This document shows, piece by piece, positions 55,648 through 63,275 of a DNA stretch of 64,000 bases (the stretch's first letter is position 1; each line of letters starts with the position of its first letter). The notes below the pieces were generated by a model that was not told the DNA's origin, made no database searches, and saw only the letters and a program-made list of their open reading frames with translations. Origin of the DNA: Cellulophaga sp. F20128. GTDB taxonomy: Bacteria > Bacteroidota > Bacteroidia > Flavobacteriales > Flavobacteriaceae. Location: assembly GCF_023015805.1 (NCBI RefSeq), contig NZ_JALKBA010000011.1, positions 62,001 through 126,000 on the forward strand, read 5' to 3'. Position numbers and translations under genes: made by a program.

Positions 55648-56004
55648 TTATTCGTTCGTAAATTTATTCTTAATTGCTCTTTCAACTCGTATTAATAAAA
55701 ATACGACCATCAATATCATTAATACCAATCCTAAAAACATTCCTATTTTGCCTTCAGGTTTAAATATTAATCCAATAATTGAACTTAAAGTCAAAAGCGC
55801 GCCAAGTTTAACCATTTCAATGGAAGAGTATTTTTGAGAAAAATCCCATCTTTCTTGATTTTTCATCGAGCTTGAAGTTCTGTATCCATAAAGTCCATTT
55901 ATTTTTTTCGGTGGAAATTTTAGCATTAAAAATCCTGCGAGCATAAAAATTATTCCAGACGATGACGGAATTAGAAATAAGGGATTGTCAAAGGGCAAAT
56001 TCAT
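55648..56004 (-). CDS. SdpI-family membrane protein
   Basis: This 118-aa protein has three predicted membrane helices (about 12-28, 58-78 and 84-106) and the SdpI signature NGLYGYRTSSSMKNQERWDFSQKYS (about 36-60). In Bacillus, SdpI gives immunity to the SdpC toxin; in other bacteria homologues are of unknown role. It starts 2 bp after the DUF3784 gene, and the two share one pair of boundary repeats, so they form a two-gene cassette. Confidence 0.85.
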   Translation of the reverse strand: MNLPFDNPLFLIPSSSGIIFMLAGFLMLKFPPKKINGLYGYRTSSSMKNQERWDFSQKYSSIEMVKLGALLTLSSIIGLIFKPEGKIGMFLGLVLMILMVVFLLIRVERAIKNKFTNE

Positions 56005-56006
56005 TA

Positions 56007-56315
56007 TTAATTTTTGATTTTATATTTGTTCGAGTTTGATTTTATTAACAAGTATGGTATTCCGATAATCATTGAAGTCCAAAAAGCATAATTTTGAATA
56101 TTGGGATTTTCAGTCAATTCAGCTATTAGATACCCAGAAATGATAATTAAAGCCATACCGAACATTACATTTCGAAATAAATTTGCTATTCCTTCAATGT
56201 TGTATTTTTCTTTTTCTTCTTTCGGCATTGTATTGTAGCCAGCAATCAGCCAGTACATTTTTCCATATTTTATTAAAATTCCGAGTATGATAAATATTAT
56301 AGCTGCTACAATCAT
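56007..56315 (-). CDS. DUF3784-family membrane protein
   Basis: This 102-aa protein has helices at about 3-16, 48-66 and 74-92, and the DUF3784 core WLIAGYNTMPKEEKEKYN. DUF3784 proteins are often next to SdpI-like genes, as here. Function unknown. It is the upstream gene of the two-gene cassette. Confidence 0.82.
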   Translation of the reverse strand: MIVAAIIFIILGILIKYGKMYWLIAGYNTMPKEEKEKYNIEGIANLFRNVMFGMALIIISGYLIAELTENPNIQNYAFWTSMIIGIPYLLIKSNSNKYKIKN

Positions 56316-56356
56316 AGTAATCTATCTTTCTGAATTTTGACGTTTCGTTTTTAATG

Positions 56357-56640
56357 CACCACAATATACGGCTATCGGTCTGTGTACTGTTATTTCTTTT
56401 ATAGGGGGAGTACTAATCTAGTGGATTTTTTAGTATTATAAAAGTATTTGTAGTCACACCCTATTAACATTCAGGTGTATAACCAGATCTATGACCCATA
56501 AAGTAGGTTCAGGCTATTATTGAAAAAAAACAGGAAGAGCGCGATTTATAAAACACCGAAAGACTCAATTCACAAAGAAACTATTAATTAGCTGTAGAGA
56601 ACTGGACTAGGGCTTTTCATAGGAGCCATTGTTGTGCTTT
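56357..56640. repeat. Array element between the SdpI/DUF3784 and DUF6090 cassettes
   Basis: This 284-bp non-coding element, the longest in the array, begins with CACCACAAT (56357-56365, partner of 55630-55638) and ends with GTTGTGCTTT (56631-56640, partner of 57555-57564). Its right end matches the repeat at 48255-48306. Confidence 0.7.
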
Positions 56641-56642
56641 CG

Positions 56643-57401
56643 TTATTTTTTAATTTCGGTTTCCAAGAGGTTAATTATTTCCTTATTCAGTTCAATACAT
56701 TTTTCGTGTCTATCAAGTAATAATGATTTATATACAATCAGGTTTTCAACGATATTTTCGAATTCAATGTTTTTGAGTAGATCATTATTGTTTATTTCAA
56801 ATCCTGATTTAGGAAATCTTATTTTAGTAATTTCTTCGTCATTGGTTTTTTCATCAGAATTTAACCAACTGCCATTTTTAATAATGTATCTAATAAAGTC
56901 ATCAGAAAAATCAATTACAGATTTTTCTCTGTCTTTTAATGTTTCAAGTGTTGGTAACCAAGAAGAAAGTTTATTCCGTAAAATATCGTTTTTTATTATA
57001 CCGAGATTACCCGAGTTAATTAAATCCAATAAAAACCCATTTTGAGGGTAGTATTTTGGAACGTTTCCAACCGATTGCAGTAAACTATCGATATCGAATG
57101 AAGCTTGATATTTACTACCTGTATTATCAAGAATTATGAAACTATTTTTTTTAATTTCTTTTAGTTCTGCAATAGATTTATTTAATTCTGATTGATTGTA
57201 CTCAAAATCCAGTTTAAGATTAAGAAGGGCCTTTCGTTCAAAATCATTTTTATTTAAGGCATCATTATAATTATTCAATTGCAATGCAATCAAAATTCCG
57301 ATAACCACAAGAATTATTTCTCCAATAGCATAAATCAAATACTTACTGAATTTGTTTTCAGTCAGCATTTTTTGGCGGATTTTTCTAAAAAAATTGATCA
57401 T
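56643..57401 (-). CDS. DUF6090-family membrane protein, copy 2
   Basis: This 252-aa paralogue of the gene at 52.4 kb has the same basic N-terminus (FFRKIRQK), one membrane helix (SKYLIYAIGEIILVVIGILIALQLNN, about 20-42) and a long helical extracytoplasmic region. Its boundaries are GTTGTGCTTT after the stop and AAAGCACAAT at 57555-57564, 154 bp upstream of the start; the pair has a single mismatch (G at the first position). The 5' leader contains a hairpin AAACATCTACTAGATGTTT. Confidence 0.82.
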   Translation of the reverse strand: MINFFRKIRQKMLTENKFSKYLIYAIGEIILVVIGILIALQLNNYNDALNKNDFERKALLNLKLDFEYNQSELNKSIAELKEIKKNSFIILDNTGSKYQASFDIDSLLQSVGNVPKYYPQNGFLLDLINSGNLGIIKNDILRNKLSSWLPTLETLKDREKSVIDFSDDFIRYIIKNGSWLNSDEKTNDEEITKIRFPKSGFEINNNDLLKNIEFENIVENLIVYKSLLLDRHEKCIELNKEIINLLETEIKK

Positions 57402-57554
57402 AATTTCTCTGTTTTAAATTCTCTGCAAGCGGGTATATCAAGCAAATGTTCTCTTAGCCCTTCGGGGTGCTTCCATCAAACATCTACTAGATGTTTGGTA
57501 TCGCTTCACGATACTTCATTTCAGCAATATCATTGGTTAGCGGTTTGTCATAAT

Positions 57555-57694
57555 AAAGCACAATGGTTATATAAAGTGTCGTGCGACGTAAGGCGATCGA
57601 CAGGATTCCCGGCAGGGAATCCACGAGTAAATATACATTTACTTTGCAAATTAGGGCTAAGCCTAAGCATGCATTTTATATGTTGTTGTAAGTA
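57555..57694. repeat. Array element between cassettes DUF6090 and 57700 gene
   Basis: This element is bounded by AAAGCACAAT and GTTGTAAGTA (57685-57694, partner of 58329-58338). It contains a perfect hairpin GGATTCCC-GGCA-GGGAATCC and ends in the conserved TTATATGTT context before the boundary. Confidence 0.75.
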
Positions 57695-57699
57695 GTTTT

Positions 57700-58320
57700 T
57701 TATTGTAATACATTCAGTTCTAAATTCACTTCTTTAAAATAGTCAAGATAAATATATATACTATTTTTTTTATTATTTGAAGTATAACTCTGCACAATTC
57801 CAGTTCCTATGTTTTTTTTCTCTACAGCATCTTCGTAAGGATGTAAGCAACTAAATCTAAAGACTGGAAATAAGTTATGTGAATATTTTTTGATTTTTAA
57901 TTCTGAATTATTTATTATTTTTTGTCTCTTATTAATTGTAGACATTTTTACAATTTTGGATAAACTGTCTGATTTTTCAGTTTCAAATTTAAAATAGTTA
58001 TCCTTGAATGGGTTATTTATGTAATAAATATCTGTGTCTAAATACACAAATTGAAAAAATATTTCGTTTAACTTTCCTTTACTTTCTATTACTTTAAATC
58101 TGTGTTTTTTTAAATTTTTCAAATCAGTAAGGTATGCAATCGTTTCATTTTTATATTTTTTTAACTTTAAGAAATAGTTGTCATTTTCTTTGTTAGAATA
58201 AACGACAGTTTCTAAATAGCCATTAGAGGATTTATATCTTGTTAAAATATTAAATTTATAATTTTGAGTATAACAAAATATTGAATTGCAAAGAAATAAT
58301 AATATTATAGTTTTTTTCAT
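57700..58320 (-). CDS. Secreted hypothetical protein (cassette gene)
   Basis: This 206-aa protein has a signal peptide (about 1-18, IFCYTQ) and a Lys/Asn/Tyr-rich mature part with beta-strand-like alternation. It is strikingly A-rich in codon choice. No family is recognised. It is flanked by GTTGTAAGTA and TACTTACAAC, a perfect 10-bp pair. The start codon is 8 bp from the boundary repeat. Confidence 0.7.
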   Translation of the reverse strand: MKKTIILLFLCNSIFCYTQNYKFNILTRYKSSNGYLETVVYSNKENDNYFLKLKKYKNETIAYLTDLKNLKKHRFKVIESKGKLNEIFFQFVYLDTDIYYINNPFKDNYFKFETEKSDSLSKIVKMSTINKRQKIINNSELKIKKYSHNLFPVFRFSCLHPYEDAVEKKNIGTGIVQSYTSNNKKNSIYIYLDYFKEVNLELNVLQ

Positions 58321-58328
58321 ATTTAAAT

Positions 58329-58398
58329 TACTTACAACGGCAGTCTGTCTAATAACCTATCGAATCCGCCGTAATTGCGGTTATACATTGTTGGCAGC
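58329..58398. repeat. Shortest complete array element
   Basis: This 70-bp element runs from TACTTACAAC (58329-58338) to GTTGGCAGC (58390-58398, partner of 58930-58938), with a small internal hairpin (CCGC...GCGG) and TTATACATT before the right boundary. It overlaps the last codons of the next gene. Confidence 0.75.
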
Positions 58399-58911
58399 TG
58401 GCATTAGTATATTTCTTATTAACTTCTCGTTTAATTTATTTTCTCCACTTGAAATTCTAATAGCAAGATCTGAATCAAAATCATTAACGCTTTTATAATA
58501 TATTAATGGATTATCGATTTTCACGTAAATTTTTTCACAATAATTTTTTTTCAAAAAATCATTTCTTTCAAATTTATCGTAGCGATTGGTTTTTAAAATA
58601 TAATAGTAAGAATTGATTTCGTTTATTTCCCATTCATTTTCCTCGGCAGTCTTAAGTAATCTATTTTTAAATTCAGTTTTTTCTATTTTAAATTGAGATT
58701 TTAAATAATAAAGATTTCTATGAAGATAAATTAAGTTTAACATTCCAATAGTTATAACTGCAATACCAATTTTTCCCAAAGTGCCAATTTCTCTAATCTC
58801 AAAATTAAAATTTTCGATTTCTGAAGTCAGACAACAAACTCCAATAAATATAAAAATCAAAGTGATTTTGTAATATTTTAATTTTTCTTTGAAGTCTAAA
58901 TTTATTTTCAA
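58381..58911 (-). CDS. Membrane hypothetical protein (cassette gene)
   Basis: This 176-aa protein has two N-terminal membrane helices (about 12-28 and 44-64) and a cytoplasmic alpha/beta domain of about 100 residues (WEINEINSYYYILKTNRYDKFERNDFL). No family is recognised. The frame runs through its 3' boundary repeat, which encodes the last residues AANNV and the stop. Flanks GTTGGCAGC / GCTGCCAAC match over 9 bp. Confidence 0.7.
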   Translation of the reverse strand: MKINLDFKEKLKYYKITLIFIFIGVCCLTSEIENFNFEIREIGTLGKIGIAVITIGMLNLIYLHRNLYYLKSQFKIEKTEFKNRLLKTAEENEWEINEINSYYYILKTNRYDKFERNDFLKKNYCEKIYVKIDNPLIYYKSVNDFDSDLAIRISSGENKLNEKLIRNILMPAANNV

Positions 58912-58929
58912 TTTCTGTGTTTTTTGCTT

Positions 58930-59065
58930 GCTGCCAACGGTTCGGCTATGATTTCGGTCTGGGAAATCCGTTAGGATTTTTCAGAATCGGAATCGAGCCA
59001 GATTAAAAGTACTAAATTTTATTTTACGAAACAGTAAGACTGAATTATAGGCATTGTTAGCTTTA
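58930..59065. repeat. Array element, family 1 copy 1
   Basis: This element is bounded by GCTGCCAAC and GTTAGCTTTA (59056-59065, partner of 59543-59552). It contains a 77-bp block (58944-59020) that is identical to 61072-61148, including hairpin GGAAATCC-GTTA-GGATTTTTC. Confidence 0.8.
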
Positions 59066-59071
59066 GTTTTT

Positions 59072-59515
59072 TTATTTACAATCACTTTTTTCCGTTATAA
59101 TTCGTCTTTGATTTCGCCAATATTCAATGAATTCTTTCGAACCCGTTTTGCTATTATAAAGTACGTCGCCAATCAAGAAATGAAATTTTTGATTATCCCT
59201 TTTAATAAAAAGTGTGTCCGAGCATTTATTTTTTTCCAAAAAATCTCCTTTCAGTAAAAAATCGGCAATAAAAGGCTCGGAATAGTCATAATTTTTGCTA
59301 CCATCTATTTTCCAATACTCATTTTCATGTTCGAGAAGAATATAAGTGAATCCTTTGTACTGGTTTAGGTCGTTGATAACTCCAGTAATTGGAGTTTCAA
59401 AGATAATTGGTTTCGAGTTTTGAAAAATTCCAAAAGATAGGTGTCCAAACCATACTAATAATGAGGCAAATCCAATTAAAGTCATGGATATGATTAAAAT
59501 TTCATCTCGTTTCAT
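59072..59515 (-). CDS. Membrane-anchored hypothetical protein (cassette gene)
   Basis: This 147-aa protein has an N-terminal membrane helix (about 8-28) and an extracytoplasmic domain of about 110 residues with aromatic beta-strands (GFTYILLEHENEYWKIDGSKNYDYS). No family is recognised. Flanks GTTAGCTTTA / TAAAGCTAAC match over 10 bp. Confidence 0.7.
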   Translation of the reverse strand: MKRDEILIISMTLIGFASLLVWFGHLSFGIFQNSKPIIFETPITGVINDLNQYKGFTYILLEHENEYWKIDGSKNYDYSEPFIADFLLKGDFLEKNKCSDTLFIKRDNQKFHFLIGDVLYNSKTGSKEFIEYWRNQRRIITEKSDCK

Positions 59516-59542
59516 CCTCTTCCTTCAACGATTTTTCAAAAT

Positions 59543-59683
59543 TAAAGCTAACTGTTTTGTGTATGATTAGTGGCGTGTTTTAAGCAACTAATTTAGTAAA
59601 TAAAACACAAACCAAGAAAGTCCGCGAGGACTTTCGCAAGTGAGTAAAAAGCCAGCAATAAAGTTTATACGGTGTTGGCAATA
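59543..59683. repeat. Array element between cassettes 59072 and 59665
   Basis: This element is bounded by TAAAGCTAAC and GTTGGCAATA (59674-59683, partner of 60285-60294). It has a perfect hairpin GAAAGTCC-GCGA-GGACTTTC and a segment (GTGTTTTAAGCAACTAA) shared with 55530-55638. Confidence 0.75.
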
Positions 59684-60276
59684 GTTATTTCTTTTTTGAA
59701 TTTCTGAATTTCATTATAATTTTCAATGTTTAAAATATTCAATAATTCTAACCAGCTAATAATTCCATTTTTATGATAATTCGTTAACACATCTTTATAG
59801 AATTTAAGTTGTTCAGATTTGGTTTGTAAAAAATTGTATTCAATTTGTTTTCCGTTTTTCAAAGTCAAAATAAAACGATTATTCAAGCCATTTGAAAGGT
59901 GAGGAGTAAATTCTAAAAGATTGTTTGTAAAATCTCCTTTAACATCAAAAGTTGAGAAAAATTCCAATTTCTGTATTTCCTCAAGACTATATTCATTATT
60001 TTGAATTTCTACCCGATTTTCGTAAAAAGTTATTCTCCCACGATATTCTCCTATTTCTCTTTCATATCTAAAAAAAGTACTAATCATAAGTCCGATTATG
60101 TAAATTGTTCCAAGAATAAGAATTCCAGTTTCGAAACCTTTAAAATTAAATCCGAATGATTCTTTTAAATAATAAATTAGAAATATTAAAGCAGTCCAAG
60201 AAATCGCAACAATATTTTCTGGAGAAATATAAATTCCTTTCTTTTTTTCAAATATTCTTAATCTTCTCGGGTTCAT
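59665..60276 (-). CDS. Membrane protein with PH-like domain (cassette gene)
   Basis: This 203-aa protein has two membrane helices (about 20-36 and 46-66), followed by a beta-rich segment (RGRITFYENRVEIQNNEYSLEEIQKLEFF) resembling bacterial PH-like domains, and a helical C-terminus. Its frame reads through the boundary repeat, giving the C-terminus TIANTV. Flanks GTTGGCAATA / TATTGCCAAC match over 10 bp; the ATG is 8 bp from the 5' boundary. Confidence 0.7.
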   Translation of the reverse strand: MNPRRLRIFEKKKGIYISPENIVAISWTALIFLIYYLKESFGFNFKGFETGILILGTIYIIGLMISTFFRYEREIGEYRGRITFYENRVEIQNNEYSLEEIQKLEFFSTFDVKGDFTNNLLEFTPHLSNGLNNRFILTLKNGKQIEYNFLQTKSEQLKFYKDVLTNYHKNGIISWLELLNILNIENYNEIQKFKKEITIANTV

Positions 60277-60284
60277 TTTTTAAT

Positions 60285-60486
60285 TATTGCCAACGGCTGG
60301 GCTAAGCGTAGTGCGGAGGCAAGGAAACTTTTCGTTTCCGTCTGCCGACGTAGCTAAAGCTTATTGTTTTGCTTTTTCTTTTTTGTTCCAAAGCTAAATC
60401 CATAAGATTTAGCGACATCATAAATATACACAGACCTTTCGATTTAGCTCAAAAGCCCGCATTACGTTTAGGCATTGTTGTATGCC
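60285..60486. repeat. Array element, family 2 copy 1
   Basis: This element is bounded by TATTGCCAAC and GTTGTATGCC (60477-60486, partner of 61057-61066). It contains a 28-bp module (60318-60345, with GGAAAC-TTTTC-GTTTCC hairpin) identical to 61713-61740, and a second hairpin GCTAAATC-CATAA-GATTTAGC (60393-60413). Confidence 0.8.
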
Positions 60487-60495
60487 GTTTTTATT

Positions 60496-61047
60496 TCAGG
60501 AGACCCATAAGGATTCAACTTTTTCGATTTTCCATTTGTCCGTTTTCGTAAAGAGAAATACTAGTCCTTCTCCACATTCCCCGCCACAATAGTAAACGGT
60601 ATATATTAATGCTTTGTCTAAATCTTGATTGAAGATGATTGATGAAAATTGTATTGTCCCGATGTATCGACTGTCGTTATTTTTGTCGGAATCAGTTTCT
60701 AAACGGTAACGATTATATTCTTTGATTTTTTTAATATCCCACTCCTTGTAATTTTGAAAATCTTCAATAGCAAACTCTGACAATTTATTGAAATTAAGAT
60801 AATCGTTCAATATATTGATATCTAGCTCTCTAAGATTTGTATGATTTCTTACACGAAGAGAATTATAAGATTCTGATGTGTCAATCCAACCTAGTCCGTT
60901 TTCATCGTCGGTTTCGTGTCCGTAAGAGTGATTTAAGATTTCTGAAATAATTTGATATTCCTCTGATTCATTTAATACTGGTTTACACGAAAAAAGAAGT
61001 AAGGTTAAAAAAATAAGTCCCAGATAAAATGTGGTTCGTTTGTTCAT
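60496..61047 (-). CDS. Lipoprotein, hypothetical (cassette gene)
   Basis: This 183-aa lipoprotein has a signal peptide and lipobox (LLLFSC, Cys21). The C-terminus has YYCGGECGEGLVFLFTKTDKWKIEKVESLW, a pattern shared by a group of small exported Bacteroidota proteins of unknown role, with two Cys that could pair. Flanks GTTGTATGCC / GGCATACAAC match over 10 bp, and the start codon is 9 bp from the 5' repeat. Confidence 0.75.
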   Translation of the reverse strand: MNKRTTFYLGLIFLTLLLFSCKPVLNESEEYQIISEILNHSYGHETDDENGLGWIDTSESYNSLRVRNHTNLRELDINILNDYLNFNKLSEFAIEDFQNYKEWDIKKIKEYNRYRLETDSDKNNDSRYIGTIQFSSIIFNQDLDKALIYTVYYCGGECGEGLVFLFTKTDKWKIEKVESLWVS

Positions 61048-61056
61048 TTTTTAAAT

Positions 61057-61194
61057 GGCATACAACGTTTAGGCTATGATTTCGGTCTGGGAAATCCGTT
61101 AGGATTTTTCAGAATCGGAATCGAGCCAGATTAAAAGTACTAAATTTTCTTTATAGAAAAATGCAAGACTGAATTATAGGCATTGTTGGCATTA
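61057..61194. repeat. Array element, family 1 copy 2
   Basis: This element is bounded by GGCATACAAC and GTTGGCATTA (61185-61194, partner of 61679-61688). It contains the 77-bp block 61072-61148 identical to 58944-59020; the flanking boundary words differ completely between the copies, while the block and the final ATAGGCATT are the same. Confidence 0.82.
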
Positions 61195-61665
61195 GTTTTT
61201 AATTCTTTTTATCTCGTTCAGCTTTTCAGTTGTTTCTTTCAAGAATTCAAGTGTCCAGCCGTCTGTTTTATATTGCTTTATTATCGTGTATCCTTTTCGG
61301 TCAATTCTCATATGGTCACTGACAAGTGATGAAATCCCTATACCATTTCCATAATATTCAACTGTTAATTCATTTATTGGGATATCAGTAATTTTCCTTT
61401 CCATTTTAGAATTGTAGTATGTAAACTCTATAGAATTATCTTTCAATTCAGCTTTCGTAATAAAATGTTCCGTTGCTTTATAATTCATAAGAATAAAAGT
61501 CACCACAAAAAGGGTCGCCATTATCCATAAAAACGAGATTTGAAAAGAAAAGAATACCAAAAGTCCAATCCATATAAAAACCCAAGGAGCGACCAACGAT
61601 TTTAAAAACCTTTGTTTAAAGTCAATCACATCTTTTGTAAATATTGGTTTTGTGTCGTTTATCAA
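61192..61665 (-). CDS. Membrane hypothetical protein (cassette gene)
   Basis: This 157-aa protein has two adjacent membrane helices (about 24-44 and 46-62) and a cytoplasmic beta-rich domain resembling YcxB/PH-like modules (AELKDNSIEFTYYNSKMERKITDIPI). The stop codon TAA lies inside the 3' boundary repeat. Flanks GTTGGCATTA / TAATGCCAAC match over 10 bp. Confidence 0.7.
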   Translation of the reverse strand: MINDTKPIFTKDVIDFKQRFLKSLVAPWVFIWIGLLVFFSFQISFLWIMATLFVVTFILMNYKATEHFITKAELKDNSIEFTYYNSKMERKITDIPINELTVEYYGNGIGISSLVSDHMRIDRKGYTIIKQYKTDGWTLEFLKETTEKLNEIKRIKN

Positions 61666-61678
61666 CGTTTTTCTAAAT

Positions 61679-61884
61679 TAATGCCAACGGTGCGGCTATG
61701 GCAAGTAGGGCAGGCAAGGAAACTTTTCGTTTCCGTCTGCGCTCGCAGCCAAAGCTTTTTGTTTTGTTTTTATCTTTTTCATTTTAAAAGCCAAATCCAA
61801 AAGATTTGGCGGACTTAGTAAACAAGACCAAGCAATTAAATTTAACACTTTATGCCCTATTTGCTATAGGTTGTGTTGTGTAGC
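61679..61884. repeat. Array element, family 2 copy 2
   Basis: This element is bounded by TAATGCCAAC and GTTGTGTAGC (61875-61884, partner of 62314-62323). It carries the 28-bp module (61713-61740) identical to 60318-60345, and hairpin GCCAAATC-CAAAA-GATTTGGC (61790-61810), equivalent in place to the second hairpin of 60285-60486. Confidence 0.8.
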
Positions 61885-61890
61885 GTTTTT

Positions 61891-62301
61891 TTACAGTCGA
61901 ATAGTCGTGTCTTTTTTTAACTCACTCAATATTTCGATTTCCATACCAGTCTGGAAAACTAATTCCATAACGGTTCCAGATGATTTTTTAAATCTTTTTT
62001 CAAGTGCTGTTGAGTTCCGAACCATTAGTGCTGTATCACTAATTTTTTCAATCATTTCTTTTATCAATTCCAAAGCTCTTTCATCATCTATTTTATTCCA
62101 GTTCTCCAATTCAGGCATTGCTAAAGTCCGAACAAATTCATCAAGTCCTTCACTTCTCCAATAATTGCATAAATCATATTCAGTAATTTCTTTATCCGAT
62201 AACTTTTTAATTTGAAATAACGCCGTCGCAACGTCCAATTTACCGTTCTCCAAATCGAGTATGATTTTCTTTATTGGCTCAAAATTTTCGAGATACATCA
62301 T
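61891..62301 (-). CDS. Acidic helical hypothetical protein (cassette gene)
   Basis: This 136-aa cytoplasmic, mainly alpha-helical acidic protein has no signal peptide. Size, charge and solitary position are like immunity proteins of polymorphic toxin systems, but no family is recognised. Flanks GTTGTGTAGC / GCTACACAAC match over 10 bp; the start codon is 12 bp from the repeat. Confidence 0.65.
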   Translation of the reverse strand: MMYLENFEPIKKIILDLENGKLDVATALFQIKKLSDKEITEYDLCNYWRSEGLDEFVRTLAMPELENWNKIDDERALELIKEMIEKISDTALMVRNSTALEKRFKKSSGTVMELVFQTGMEIEILSELKKDTTIRL

Positions 62302-62313
62302 ATTTTTTTAAAT

Positions 62314-62516
62314 GCTACACAACGTCTCGTATATGAAAAGTAGCGCTGAAAATAAGCGATAATTTTCGGATTATTCACGAGCCGAATTTTTAAATTTTAC
62401 TAATTATTTTATTTTTGGGAATTTGTCAAATTTAAAATTTGGCGACTTTCCAAAAATGCACTAGCCTCCGTGTTAGCAACGACTTGCGCTATTTTTTATA
62501 TACATTGTTACCCAAC
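62314..62516. repeat. Array element, family 3 copy 1, with an internal boundary scar
   Basis: This element is bounded by GCTACACAAC and GTTACCCAAC (62507-62516, partner of 63138-63147). It has hairpins TTCGG...CCGAA and CAAATTT-AAA-ATTTG, with layout similar to 63687-63884. Inside, GTTAGCAAC (62472-62480) looks like two boundary motifs fused without a gene. Confidence 0.72.
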
Positions 62517-62520
62517 GTAT

Positions 62521-63135
62521 TTATTCGGTTAATGAGTTTCTAAAGTTATTATCTAATATTTCATAAACCCTTTTGTCCGTATAATTAATTGAAATACTAA
62601 ATAAATTTTCTCCAACAAAACTGTTGTAAATCAATTGCGTTAAAACTAGTTCATTTGTTTTTGCATTATATATTTTCGTTTCTATACTGTAAAAATCATA
62701 TTTTCCAATTTTTTCAGTATTCAAACTATTTTCAAATTGGATTCCATTAATTTTTGAGTAAGTGTTTGAAAGAAGTTCGTCAACAAATTTTTGGTGTTCC
62801 ATAAGAGACATTTTCTTTGTTCCTTCCAATGATTCAAAAGACGATGAGAAATAATTTCTTTCGTCAATTTCAAATCCGATTAGGTCTGACCTGTTCTTAC
62901 GTACTTCAATTCCGTCTGGTGTATTGCCTTTGACTTTTTCGTAACCAACATCTTCGAGGTCTTCTTTTTGTTTTAAAGTTCTAACTTTGAAATTTTCGGG
63001 AATTTTAATGTTCCAATCGATTAGATTGCATTTATATATTCCGTTTTCAATAATTCCATTTTCAGTGTGACTTTGAGAACAAGAATTAAAGGATAATAAA
63101 AGAAGTATACAAATAAGCAATATCGTTTTTTTCAT
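62521..63135 (-). CDS. Lipoprotein, hypothetical (cassette gene)
   Basis: This 204-aa lipoprotein has a signal peptide and lipobox (LLSFNSC, Cys19). The mature part has an alpha/beta pattern (GFEIDERNYFSSSFESLEGTKKM, LIYNSFVGENLFSISINYTD) like small exported Bacteroidota proteins of unknown role. Flanks GTTACCCAAC / GTTGGGTAAC match over 10 bp, and the ATG lies only 2 bp after the 5' boundary repeat. Confidence 0.72.
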   Translation of the reverse strand: MKKTILLICILLLLSFNSCSQSHTENGIIENGIYKCNLIDWNIKIPENFKVRTLKQKEDLEDVGYEKVKGNTPDGIEVRKNRSDLIGFEIDERNYFSSSFESLEGTKKMSLMEHQKFVDELLSNTYSKINGIQFENSLNTEKIGKYDFYSIETKIYNAKTNELVLTQLIYNSFVGENLFSISINYTDKRVYEILDNNFRNSLTE

Positions 63136-63137
63136 AT

Positions 63138-63275
63138 GTTGGGTAACGGTTTTGTAAATGGAAAGTTGCGTGTTTGCGTGCGAGGATTTTCCGAAGGAAA
63201 ATCAGACGTAGCAAACGTGCAACGACCTTTGTTTTAGCAAGAAACCAGCAATTTTTTATATACGTTGTTGGCAAC
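63138..63275. repeat. Array element between cassettes 62521 and 63256
   Basis: This element is bounded by GTTGGGTAAC and GTTGGCAAC (63267-63275, partner of 63687-63695). It has a perfect hairpin GATTTTCC-GAA-GGAAAATC and ends with TTATATACGTT, the conserved context of the right boundary. Confidence 0.75.

Noticed and set aside
57421-57540. Insertion sequence remnant upstream of DUF6090 copy 2
   Set aside because: A hairpin (AAACATCTACTAGATGTTT) and TATCG...CGATA pairing are present, but no transposase fragment or target duplication was found.
60369-60551. Plus-strand ORF in the element between 60285 and 60486
   Set aside because: It lies inside a repeated non-coding element and the neighbouring minus-strand gene, has no family resemblance and is not kept in the sister element at 61679-61884.
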